DNA of 9,682 nt from an uncultured Rikenellaceae bacterium (lineage in GTDB: Bacteria; Bacteroidota; Bacteroidia; Bacteroidales; Rikenellaceae): assembly GCA_947176715.1 (NCBI GenBank), contig CAMWRR010000054.1, positions 1 to 9,682 on the forward strand, written 5' to 3'. The first letter of the stretch is position 1; each line of letters starts with the position of its first letter. A model generated the notes under the pieces. That model worked only from the letters and a program-made list of their open reading frames with translations. It was not told where the DNA came from and ran no database searches. A program made the translations under genes and the position numbers. This document shows positions 1 through 6,231 of the stretch, piece by piece.

Positions 1-255
1 TAAAAATCGAAGGAAGCAGCCCCACTGCACATACGCCCGCGCAAACAACCCGACAGCTCGAGCGTTCAGACGACACGTGCGCCCTGAACACCCCGAAAAC
101 TTCCTCCCCGTAATTCACCGACCTATAAAGCATGCAGTGGCCGCAACCATCGATAATATTCCCACCCATAGCCTTCATAGCCATCCCCACCCCGACCCGC
201 ACCATTCTCATATCCGCCTCTCTTTCCGTTCATATAAATATCTAAAGGACAATTA
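1..255. other. non-coding upstream region
   Basis: I see no credible gene here. A reading frame that runs through the area (77-436, + strand) is rich in His and Pro, resembles no family I know, and overlaps the lpxK promoter and the lpxK coding start, so I treat it as chance. The first three bases are TAA and could be the stop of a gene lying to the left, which cannot be tested inside the window. A 13-base stretch at 115-127 recurs inverted near the right end of the window. Confidence 0.6.
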
Positions 256-288
256 TTTTTGTTTGCTTAATAAAAAATATTATCTTTG
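256..288 (+). promoter_or_regulatory. Bacteroidota-type promoter for lpxK-prmC
   Basis: TTTTTG at 256-261 provides the -33 TTG (259-261). It is followed after exactly 19 bases by TATCTTTG at 281-288, a full match to the -7 consensus TAnnTTTG of the primary sigma factor in Bacteroides. Transcription would start near 295, giving a leader of about 75 nt before the lpxK ATG at 369. The leader can form a hairpin at 306-324 (CCCGATC, loop GGCCC, GGTCGGG, with one G-T pair). Confidence 0.7.
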
Positions 289-368
289 GACGAATAGAAT
301 AACTCCCCGATCGGCCCGGTCGGGACCGTTAATCGTAGGCGGGCGTGTCGTTCGCATGTATTACGCAG

Positions 369-1424
369 ATGTTGAAAAAGATAGTCACAGCACCCTTATC
401 GTGGATTTATGGCCTTATCATATCCGTACGCCATAAACTCTTCAATGCGGGGATACTGAAAAGCGTAGAGTTCGACATTCCTGTGATATGCGTAGGCAAC
501 ATAACGGTTGGCGGGACGGGCAAGACGCCGCATACCGAATACATCGTCCGTCAGTTGTCCCCCTATTACAAGATAGCCATATTATCACGCGGCTACAAGC
601 GCAAGACCAAAGGTTTCGTCTTGGCTACCGAGAGGTCGAGTTGTGCCGCCATAGGCGACGAGCCCAAGCTGCTCAAGCTCAAGTTTCCGAATATACCGGT
701 AGCGGTGTGCGAGAGTCGTGTGGCCGGTGTTGAGGGCATCCGTCGCGCCCACCCGGAGGTTGAGATGGTGATACTCGACGACGGTTTCCAGCACCGCTAT
801 ATCTCGCCGAGGGTCAACATAGTATTGATGGACTATTCGCGCCCCATATACGAAGACCACCTGTTGCCGCTCGGACGTCTGCGCGACCTCAAAAGCACTA
901 TCGACCGCGCGCACATGGTTATAGTCACCAAATGTCCGCCCGAGACCAAGCCCATCGACATGCGCATAGTGTCGAAGCATCTGGATATAAAGCCGTTCCA
1001 GTCGCTCTTCTTCACACGTACCGTCTCGGCGGCTCCCGTGCCTGTGTACGAGGGCATAGGCCATCCGCTCGGTCGTAAACATGATGCGGTGGTCATGACA
1101 GGCATAGCCAATCCGGAACACCTGCTCCGTCAGGCACGCCAGCAGTTCAACGTGGTGGACGTGATGATATATCCTGACCACTACTCCTACAAGCGCAAAG
1201 ACATAGCCCTTATGGAGAGGGCCGTAGCCAAAGGCTCGGAGGATACGGTTATAATAATCACCGAGAAAGACGCCGTCAAGTTGTCTTCGGCCAAGAAGAT
1301 CCCCGCCAACATACGCAAACGCCTCTATTACGTACCCGTCTCCATAGAGTTCATGACCAACTTCAGACGCAACACCAAAGAGATATTCATGGATGCCCTC
1401 ATGGGCTATATAAACAAGCGGTAG
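369..1424 (+). CDS. lpxK: tetraacyldisaccharide 4'-kinase LpxK
   Basis: This enzyme phosphorylates the 4' position of the tetraacyl-disaccharide 1-phosphate precursor to give lipid IVA, a late step of lipid A synthesis at the inner face of the cytoplasmic membrane. Counting from the ATG at 369 the protein has 351 residues, normal for the family. It has a hydrophobic, membrane-associating N-terminus (SWIYGLIISV, residues 11-20), the P-loop GGTGKT (48-53) within the typical VGNITVGGTGKTPHTEY context, a SRGYKRK segment (73-79), and the family hallmark DDGFQHR (137-143), which contains the catalytic Asp/His region. A GTG eight codons upstream (345) is in frame, but the ATG at 369 starts exactly where Bacteroidales LpxK proteins begin (M-x-K-K, then the PxSWxYG helix), so I choose it. 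A good promoter lies at 256-288. prmC follows after 51 bp on the same strand, suggesting one transcript. ATA is the commonest Ile codon, as in its neighbours. Confidence 0.95.
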   Translation: MLKKIVTAPLSWIYGLIISVRHKLFNAGILKSVEFDIPVICVGNITVGGTGKTPHTEYIVRQLSPYYKIAILSRGYKRKTKGFVLATERSSCAAIGDEPKLLKLKFPNIPVAVCESRVAGVEGIRRAHPEVEMVILDDGFQHRYISPRVNIVLMDYSRPIYEDHLLPLGRLRDLKSTIDRAHMVIVTKCPPETKPIDMRIVSKHLDIKPFQSLFFTRTVSAAPVPVYEGIGHPLGRKHDAVVMTGIANPEHLLRQARQQFNVVDVMIYPDHYSYKRKDIALMERAVAKGSEDTVIIITEKDAVKLSSAKKIPANIRKRLYYVPVSIEFMTNFRRNTKEIFMDALMGYINKR

Positions 1425-1475
1425 GCCGGTACACGGGCCGCGAGCGGACTGATCCGACTTCAAAAATTCCGGTGC

Positions 1476-2324
1476 ATGACAATAAAAGAACTATACCGCA
1501 CGGTGTCTGAGACGCTGACGCCCTCTCTCGGCGAACGAGAGTCGGCAGCCGTGGCCTCGGTGGTGCTCGAATATCTCGAAGGGGCCGACCGTACCCTCCT
1601 CGTGGCATACCCCGACAGAGAGTGCCGCACCTCGCCCGATGGCGTAAAATCGGTGCTTTCGAGGCTGTCGGCGGGGGAGCCTGTACGTTATGTCACCGGC
1701 TACACCTATTTCATGAACCGTCGATTCGAGGTCACCCCCGACGTGCTGATACCGCGTCCGGAGACCGAAGAGCTGGTCGACACCGTGATAAGGCAGTGGA
1801 GAGGCAGAGGCAATGTGCGGGCCATAGACATAGCCACCGGCAGCGGAGTGATAGCCGTGAGCCTCGCGGCGGAGTTACAGGCCGAAGTGACCGCGATTGA
1901 CATAAGCGATAAAGCGCTCGGTGTAGCCGAGAACAACGCCTCCGCCTCGGGGTGCGGCTCCATAGATTTCCGGCTCATGGACATACTCTCCTGCGACGAA
2001 CTTCCGCCCGCCGACATAATAGTGAGCAATCCGCCCTACGTGCGCGAGAGCGAGAAGCTCTGCATGAGCGACGGCGTATTGTCGCACGAGCCTCATATAG
2101 CCCTCTTCGTCCCCGACAACGATCCCCTGCTGTTCTATCGCAAGATTGCTTCGCTCGCCGCACGGTCGCTGGCTCCGGGCGGAATGCTCTACTTCGAGAT
2201 AAACGAGGCTTTCGGCCGCGAGGTGACGGAGCTGTGTCGCGACGAGGGGCTGTGCGATGTTACGGTATGGAAAGACATGTTCGGTAAAGAGCGCTTCGTG
2301 AAAGCCTCCGCACCTACCCTCTGA
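1476..2324 (+). CDS. prmC: peptide chain release factor N5-glutamine methyltransferase PrmC
   Basis: PrmC uses S-adenosylmethionine to N5-methylate the glutamine of the GGQ motif in release factors RF1 and RF2, which raises termination efficiency; it acts in the cytoplasm. The protein has 282 residues, the usual size. Residues 1-75 form the helical N-terminal substrate-recognition domain. They are followed by the conserved IPRPETEE segment (92-99), SAM-binding motif I DIATGSGVIA (118-127), an acidic ribose-binding position (D142, in AIDIS), and the catalytic substrate-glutamine motif NPPY at 185-188. All expected motifs are intact. The ATG at 1476 gives the standard start (MTIKELYRTV). No Shine-Dalgarno sequence is visible, as is normal in this phylum. 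The gene sits 51 bp after lpxK and probably shares its promoter. Its predicted substrate RF1 is encoded at 7505-8593 in this same window. Confidence 0.95.
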   Translation: MTIKELYRTVSETLTPSLGERESAAVASVVLEYLEGADRTLLVAYPDRECRTSPDGVKSVLSRLSAGEPVRYVTGYTYFMNRRFEVTPDVLIPRPETEELVDTVIRQWRGRGNVRAIDIATGSGVIAVSLAAELQAEVTAIDISDKALGVAENNASASGCGSIDFRLMDILSCDELPPADIIVSNPPYVRESEKLCMSDGVLSHEPHIALFVPDNDPLLFYRKIASLAARSLAPGGMLYFEINEAFGREVTELCRDEGLCDVTVWKDMFGKERFVKASAPTL

Positions 2325-2460
2325 CATCTCCTTACCGCCTCTCAAAACCGTCACGATTAATTTTCGCATCATATTTTTCTGTCTCATCGACCGCGAAAAG
2401 AAGATTTTCTGCAATTTGGGGACGACAATGCACCTACTACCGCATCTTTGATTAACACGT
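2325..2460. other. intergenic spacer after prmC
   Basis: I see no gene. The spacer is A/T-rich and holds a weak inverted repeat, TTTTCGC at 2361-2367 and GCGAAAA at 2393-2399, and a smaller one, GAAAA/TTTTC at 2395-2409. Neither is followed by a clean T-run, so no convincing terminator for the lpxK-prmC transcript could be named. Confidence 0.5.
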
Positions 2461-2490
2461 TGATTGCAAGTATTTTACAGATATATTTGT
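2461..2490 (+). promoter_or_regulatory. promoter for the tRNA-Gln gene
   Basis: TTG at 2461-2463, a spacer of exactly 19 bases, and TATATTTG at 2483-2490 match the Bacteroidota primary-sigma consensus (TTG, 19-21 bases, TAnnTTTG). The start would fall near 2497, leaving about 100 nt of 5' leader to be removed from the tRNA precursor. That leader includes a small hairpin (CGAAC/GTTCG, around 2568-2584) ahead of the mature 5' end. Confidence 0.7.
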
Positions 2491-2596
2491 TTGGCCGTGT
2501 TTCGGTGCCTGATAAAAAACCGTCTCCGAAATTTGGCAGATTGAAAAAAAGTCGCTAACTATGCAGTGTCGAACGGAACGGTTCGGCGCATGTTAT

Positions 2597-2667
2597 TGAG
2601 CTATGGTGTAATGGTAACATGACAGATTCTGGTCCTGTTGTTCAAGGTTCGAGTCCTTGTAGCTCAA
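2597..2667 (+). tRNA. tRNA-Gln (anticodon CTG)
   Basis: A 71-nt cloverleaf is visible. The acceptor stem TGAGCTA/TAGCTCA is perfect over 7 bp, and its weak first pair T1-A72 is typical of glutamine tRNAs. The D arm is GTGT/ACAT with a loop containing GG. The anticodon arm ACAGA-TTCTGGT-CCTGT carries C-T-G at positions 34-36, reading CAG (Gln). A 4-nt variable region follows, then the T arm CAAGG-TTCGAGT-CCTTG. No CCA is encoded; the discriminator is A. Oddity: the last anticodon-stem pair (31-39) is an A-C mismatch. The gene has its own promoter and terminator and is alone on its transcript. Confidence 0.93.
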
Positions 2668-2672
2668 CTCGT

Positions 2673-2708
2673 AACGGCATCGGTTTATACGGTGCCGTTT
2701 CTGTTTTT
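2673..2708 (+). terminator. intrinsic terminator of tRNA-Gln transcript
   Basis: AACGGCATCG (2673-2682) pairs with CGGTGCCGTT (2690-2699) over 10 bp with a single T-G wobble. The loop is the 7-base GTTTATA, and TCTGTTTTTC follows. It lies six bases after the mature tRNA 3' end. Confidence 0.85.
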
Positions 2709-2770
2709 CAATACCTGCCGTACCCGATTTACGCCTTATCCCGATTCCGATAAAGTTTTGTAAATGCCCT

Positions 2771-2866
2771 GTGCTCTATGGCACACCTCGCGGTGTAGGC
2801 ATCTCGTAGCGGGGATATCTCGCGTTGGGTGCACCTCGCGGTGGGCACACCTCGCAGTGGGCGGAA
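2771..2866 (+). repeat. 16-bp tandem repeat, array A
   Basis: The tetramer CTCG recurs at 2787, 2803, 2819, 2835 and 2851, exactly every 16 bases, marking five units with a consensus close to CTCGCGGTGGGCACAC. A sixth, degenerate unit at 2771-2786 keeps the GGCACAC end. Across unit boundaries CACC-TCGC-GGTG can form a small hairpin. The units diverge from each other by a few bases, so the array is old rather than a recent slippage product. Confidence 0.85.
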
Positions 2867-2936
2867 AATTTATAACGGAGCCGGCTTGCATGTCGGTAAC
2901 CTATAGGTTTTTACGTCTGTTTGGCATAGGCTTGCC

Positions 2937-2972
2937 ATCTGCCCTTTGCGAGATGTGTCCGCCGCAAGACGC
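2937..2972 (-). repeat. 16-bp tandem repeat, array C (inverted)
   Basis: Read on the minus strand, two units start at 2968 (CTTGCGGCGGACACAT) and 2952 (CTCGCAAAGGGCAGAT), again 16 bases apart. They are preceded by GCGT exactly as in the array at 6028-6059, which this copy resembles more than it does the neighbouring array at 2771-2866. The orientation is opposite to both other arrays. Confidence 0.75.
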
Positions 2973-3068
2973 GTAGGTTTCGTTAGAATAGTTCTGACGG
3001 AGATTTCCCGCACAAAAGAGTTTTCCGCAAGGTATGGGGATAGCCTCTCCCTGATGCGGATATGAATC

Positions 3069-3204
3069 TTATCGTACGGTTAATAAAAAAGGTGCAGGTG
3101 CCGAACGACAAGAGAGGTAAGGTAGAAAAGCAGAATCGAGCTCTTGTCCGACCCGGGCGCGATGTTCGTGGCATACACGCCGAGAGGTCTCGGTCACCAT
3201 GCAC
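3069..3204 (-). other. candidate micro-ORFs downstream of the B12 riboswitch
   Basis: Riboswitch targets should start here, but only short frames are found. They are a GTG-initiated 32-codon frame (3178 to stop 3080) with a hydrophobic run SSILLFYLTSLVV; an ATG frame of 43 codons (3200 to 3069); and a GTG frame that begins at 3204 and runs 73 codons to 2983. None resembles a protein family I know, and none has a start clearly better than the others. The 32-codon frame is the most protein-like, could be a single membrane-spanning peptide, and ends in the T-tract of the putative terminator. All may be non-coding. Confidence 0.2.
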
Positions 3205-3205
3205 C
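3081..3205 (-). terminator. possible long-loop terminator of the riboswitch transcript
   Basis: On the minus strand GGTGCA-t-GGTG-a-CCG (3205-3191) can pair with CGGCACCTGCACC (3103-3091) to give 13 base pairs with two single-base bulges. TTTTTTATTA (3090-3081) follows immediately. The enclosed loop of about 87 nt is unusually long and contains its own small hairpin (CCGAG/CTCGG) that would compete with the inner pairs. If real, it ends the riboswitch RNA near 3083. Confidence 0.35.
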
Positions 3206-3265
3206 TGGGATTGGGGTTTGGGAAATAGAAAAGATGTTACGCCCCTGTTCCCGAAAGCATTAAAT

Positions 3266-3446
3266 CGTTACGGCAGGTATTCTGACTTACCGCCCTCGCT
3301 TCGCCCCTTCCCATCGGTCTGCCCGACAGTGGTTCAATCAGAAGTCCGGTTATGCGGATTACAGCAGCGGGTACTGTCCACGATTTTCACGCGGTTCCCT
3401 CTATTCGTTCCGGCAGAACGGAAAGGTCTGCACGGAAACCGTAACG
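3266..3446 (-). promoter_or_regulatory. cobalamin (B12) riboswitch
   Basis: On the minus strand the conserved blocks of a B12-sensing aptamer appear in order: AGGGAA (3400-3395); CGTGAAAATCG; GACAGTACCCGCTGCTGTAA (3378-3359); CCACTG (3332-3327); CGATGGGAAGG (3316-3306); and the B12 box GTCAGAATACCTGCC (3286-3272). The ends close with an 8-bp P1 stem, CGTTACGG (3446-3439) with CCGTAACG (3273-3266). A well-placed promoter precedes it. All core blocks look intact, implying selection. In Bacteroidota these elements normally sit ahead of corrinoid transport (btuB-like) genes, cobalt uptake genes or B12-independent isoenzymes. Here no recognisable minus-strand gene follows anywhere to the left edge of the window. 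Confidence 0.93.
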
Positions 3447-3449
3447 CTA

Positions 3450-3481
3450 CAAATATACGAATAAGCTGAGAACAAAAGCAA
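3450..3481 (-). promoter_or_regulatory. promoter of the riboswitch transcript
   Basis: On the minus strand TTG (3481-3479), 21 bases, then TATATTTG (3457-3450) fits the Bacteroidota consensus. Transcription would begin near 3443-3446, almost exactly at the 5' strand of the riboswitch P1 stem, so promoter and aptamer are consistent with each other. Confidence 0.75.
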
Positions 3482-3761
3482 ATAAAATTTGGTTTTGTCG
3501 AGGCGGAGTATATTCGGTGAGGCCGAAAACGAGGAAAGCCTGTGACGGAGGCTTATGCCGTAATGGAGCATTTAAGAGGTAATCCGAATATGCGGATGGC
3601 CACGAACAATATGAGACGAACCATAAAGCCGTAGGCAAACCGGCTGATGCGGGTAACGCATTGGTCAGGCGCACATTACGCCGGCCGAGCGGGAAAAATT
3701 TCGCCTCCGGTCCGTCGTCTGTCGAGATAATTGACTATTTTTACAAAAAATATAAACACAC
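3482..3761. other. upstream region of the GH2 gene
   Basis: No gene is seen in this divergent spacer. It contains several short hairpins, the clearest being AAGCCT (3536-3541) with AGGCTT (3549-3554) around a 7-base loop, and ATCCG/CGGAT around 3583-3598. No full TTG-TAnnTTTG promoter for the GH2 gene could be identified. The last 35 bases before the ATG are very A-rich, which is the usual initiation context in this phylum in place of a Shine-Dalgarno sequence. Confidence 0.5.
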
Positions 3762-5810
3762 ATGAGATTGATAAACCGTATAATTCTGACGTTACTGGCA
3801 TCGTTTTACGTTATGTCGGCATCCGCGCGCGAGATAATCGACCTTAACGACGGATGGCGTTTCACATACGGCACAGGGTTCGATATGAAGATATCCGATG
3901 TGACATTGCCCCATTCGTGGAACGTAGACGGTAAGGCGACCTATTTCGGCACCGGCAGCTATCTGAAAGAGATAACCTTTCCCCAGAGCTGGGCGCACGA
4001 CAAACGCATCCATCTGCGTGTGGGTGCCGCCTCCAACACAGCCGTGCTGCTGGTGAACGGACGTTATGCCGGTGAGCATCACGGAGGCTTCTCGCCCTTT
4101 ATCGTAGACATAACCCCCTACATCAACTTCGGGGTATCCAACTCCATAGTCATAGTGGTCAACAACTCGTCCCGTACCGATGTCATACCCATCGCCTCCG
4201 ACAGGAGCTTCTACGGAGGTCTCTATCGGGGTTGCGAGCTTATCGTCACGGACACCGACCATATAGGGGTGTTCGACGACGGCACCGACGGCGTGAGGTT
4301 ATCCGTTCGCGACCTTAACGAATCGGAGGCATTGGTAGAGGCCCGCATGGTGTTCGACGGCACGCCAGGCGACGACCTTAACATAGCCTTGGAGCTATAC
4401 CGCCCCTCCGACACTATACCTATTGTAAGCTCGACAGCCACCGCACGCATAGGCTACGACGGCATGGCCGAGCTTACGATGCCCTTCACCGTAAAGAACC
4501 CGGTGATGTGGGACGGCATGAACGATCCGTTTCTCTATGAGGCGGTTGTGACCATGACCACCGGTGCCGGAGCGTTCGACAGGGTGGATATGCCTTTGGG
4601 GTTGCGCACCGTGGGTGTCGACCGCGACAAAGGATTCATGCTCAACGGCCGCCCGTACAAACTGCGCGGCGTGATATTGCGTCAGGACCGTAGCGGCAAA
4701 GGGGCGGCCCTGAGCCGTCGCGACATGGAGGAGGACGTGCGTATGATTCTCGGCATGGGAGCAAACGCAGTGCGTCTGGCCGACGGCACCCATGACGAAT
4801 ATTTCTACGACCTGTGCGACGCCAACGGCATAGTGGTGTGGAGCGATCTGCCTCTCAACGGCGGAGAGGGTCGCGGCGGGAAAGGGTTCATCGACTCTTA
4901 CGCTTTCAAGGACAACGCCACGCAACAGCTCAGAGAGATGATATCGCAGCTCGAGAGTCACCCCTCGGTGGTTATGTTAGGCATATTCAGCAATATACGC
5001 TCGGTGGGCGATAATCCTCAGGGGTTCCTGCGCGAGCTTAACGACTACGCCAAGGAGCAGGCCCCCGACCGGCTGACGGTATGTTCGTCGATAGAGGACG
5101 GCGCCATCAACCGCATAACCGACCTTGTCTCATGGGCGCAATACTTCGGATGGGAGAGCTGTGACGCCGACGACTATCTGAAATGGGCCGACCAGTTCAA
5201 GGAGGGGTGGCGCGACCTTATGCCGGGCTTAGGCGAATACGGTGCCGGTGGCGACATAACGGTACAGTCGTCGGTGGCGGCCAAGGCCTCGTCGGAGCAT
5301 CACCCCGAAAGCTATCAGGCTCTGTTTCACGAACGTTACGCCGACATGATAGACGAGACCCCCTATTTCTGGGGCACCTTTATAAACTCGATGTTCGATT
5401 ACGGTCACCCCGTCTACACCGCCGACAGCAAGGAGGTATGCGACATGGGGCTGGTGACCTTCGACCGCCACACCCCCAAAGATGCCTATTACGTCTACAA
5501 GGCGCTCTGGAGCGACGAGCCGTTCGTCTACATAGCCGAAAGACGCAACGACAGGACGACGGGGTACAGCCGCCGGATAAAGGTCTACTCCAATCTCGAC
5601 AATGTGGAGCTGACCTTGAACGGCAGACCCGCAGGCAGCGTAGCACCGGTTCGCGGACGTGCCGTATGGGATGTGGAGCTGCAGCCCGGCATCAACACCA
5701 TAGCCGTCGCATCGGGACCGTATCGCGACGAGGTGTCGGTAGAGGTGTTCAGCGATATTCTCGACAGGGAGCTGTCATCGGCAAAGACTACCAAAAAAGC
5801 GAAAAAATAG
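3762..5810 (+). CDS. secreted GH2-family protein, probable pseudo-glycosidase
   Basis: This 682-residue protein has a signal peptide (1-22, cleavage probably after ASA). A GH2 jelly-roll sugar-binding domain follows (about 25-165, with LPHSWN, LVNGRYAGEHHGGFSPF and YGGLYRGCELI), then an immunoglobulin-like domain (about 170-285). Next comes a TIM barrel (about 290-590) and a short C-terminal beta domain ending in a lysine-rich tail. GH2 enzymes are beta-galactosidases, glucuronidases and relatives. Here the acid/base motif, normally G-x-F-N-E-I, reads GIFSNI, so the catalytic Glu is Asn411. The nucleophile motif EYGAG is kept (Glu492). Other pocket positions also differ: RGVILRQDR (302-310) lacks the usual Asn-x-His; RLADGTHDEYFY lacks the usual His; and FINSMFDYG lacks the usual Trp. 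The frame is intact, so this is not simple decay. It may bind glycans without hydrolysis or use altered chemistry. It is convergent with an AraC-type regulator. Confidence 0.88.
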   Translation: MRLINRIILTLLASFYVMSASAREIIDLNDGWRFTYGTGFDMKISDVTLPHSWNVDGKATYFGTGSYLKEITFPQSWAHDKRIHLRVGAASNTAVLLVNGRYAGEHHGGFSPFIVDITPYINFGVSNSIVIVVNNSSRTDVIPIASDRSFYGGLYRGCELIVTDTDHIGVFDDGTDGVRLSVRDLNESEALVEARMVFDGTPGDDLNIALELYRPSDTIPIVSSTATARIGYDGMAELTMPFTVKNPVMWDGMNDPFLYEAVVTMTTGAGAFDRVDMPLGLRTVGVDRDKGFMLNGRPYKLRGVILRQDRSGKGAALSRRDMEEDVRMILGMGANAVRLADGTHDEYFYDLCDANGIVVWSDLPLNGGEGRGGKGFIDSYAFKDNATQQLREMISQLESHPSVVMLGIFSNIRSVGDNPQGFLRELNDYAKEQAPDRLTVCSSIEDGAINRITDLVSWAQYFGWESCDADDYLKWADQFKEGWRDLMPGLGEYGAGGDITVQSSVAAKASSEHHPESYQALFHERYADMIDETPYFWGTFINSMFDYGHPVYTADSKEVCDMGLVTFDRHTPKDAYYVYKALWSDEPFVYIAERRNDRTTGYSRRIKVYSNLDNVELTLNGRPAGSVAPVRGRAVWDVELQPGINTIAVASGPYRDEVSVEVFSDILDRELSSAKTTKKAKK

Positions 5811-5869
5811 AGTCCGGTTGCAGGTCATGATTTTATATGTGCCGTGACGGCATTAGGAACTTACGGGTG

Positions 5870-5906
5870 AAATCCGGCGGCTGATATCGGTCGCCGGATT
5901 TATTTT
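5870..5906 (+). terminator. intrinsic terminator after the GH2 gene
   Basis: AAATCCGGCG (5870-5879) and CGCCGGATTT (5892-5901) form a perfect 10-bp stem around a 12-base loop, followed by ATTTT. It lies about 60 bases after the GH2 stop codon. A smaller hairpin, TGCCG/CGGCA, precedes it at about 5840-5852. Confidence 0.8.
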
Positions 5907-6231
5907 AACATTCGGTATTGTTATGTCATTGTACGGATGAAATTCGGAAAAGCCGCATGGTTGTGTGTCGCCCATTATTTGAACACAGAAGCTTGTCTTT
6001 ACGGCTGGAGCCTGCGGGGGAGCGCGTCTTGCGGTGGGTACACCTCGCGGTGGGCAGAGAGAGCGGGTAGATGTGGGTTGCTGACGTGTAAGCGGGACTC
6101 CGTTCGGGGATATTTCCGCCCGCCGTAAGGCGATGTATATGGCTCATGTCAGGTCGCATTAGATAAGACGTCGCATCGTCTCATATCGGGCACAAGATAT
6201 GTGTCTGAGTCACGATACGGCATTTGTGCGT
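5907..6231. other. convergent intergenic region
   Basis: This is the gap between the 3' ends of the GH2 gene and the regulator gene. No gene is supported; open frames across it are short and unlike any known protein. It contains a copy of the 16-bp repeat array. No clear intrinsic terminator for the minus-strand regulator was found. Confidence 0.6.
6012..6059 (+). repeat. 16-bp tandem repeat, array B
   Basis: Units begin at 6028 (CTTGCGGTGGGTACAC) and 6044 (CTCGCGGTGGGCAGAG). A degenerate unit at 6012 ends in GCGT. The period is again exactly 16 bases. Over the two good units it is the same sequence family as the arrays at 2771-2866 and 2937-2972, with the closest match to the latter, including the shared GCGT lead-in. 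Confidence 0.8.

Larger units (their letters stand above)
2709..3065. other. gene-poor intergenic region with repeats
   Basis: No protein gene is supported here. Short open frames exist, but a 16-bp tandem repeat runs through them, so each repeat copy would be read in a different frame. The stretch contains two arrays of the 16-bp repeat, one on each strand, separated by about 70 bases. I see no transposase remnant or attachment site. Confidence 0.6.

Noticed and set aside
345..368. GTG start at 345 for LpxK
   Set aside because: It adds eight residues not seen in the family; the ATG at 369 fits the conserved N-terminus.
585..1463. Long minus-strand frame (292 codons) opposite lpxK
   Set aside because: It is the mirror of the lpxK codon pattern, has no family resemblance, and overlaps a gene with every expected LpxK motif.
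2771..2866. 16-bp array as a CRISPR
   Set aside because: The units are directly contiguous with no spacers, are only 16 bases long, and no cas genes are present.
3062..3469. Plus-strand frame of 135 codons
   Set aside because: It lies antisense to the conserved cobalamin riboswitch and its downstream region; its codons simply read the complement of structured RNA.
3731..3756. TTGACT-TATAAA as a promoter for the GH2 gene
   Set aside because: The spacing is only 14 bases, the consensus is wrong for this phylum, and the start codon is five bases downstream.
3762..5810. Naming the GH2 protein lacZ or beta-galactosidase
   Set aside because: The acid/base Glu and other substrate-pocket residues are replaced, so activity cannot be assumed.
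5183..5830. Plus-strand frame of 215 codons overlapping the 3' part of the GH2 gene
   Set aside because: Arg/Gly/Gln-rich out-of-frame translation of a gene that is intact in its own frame.
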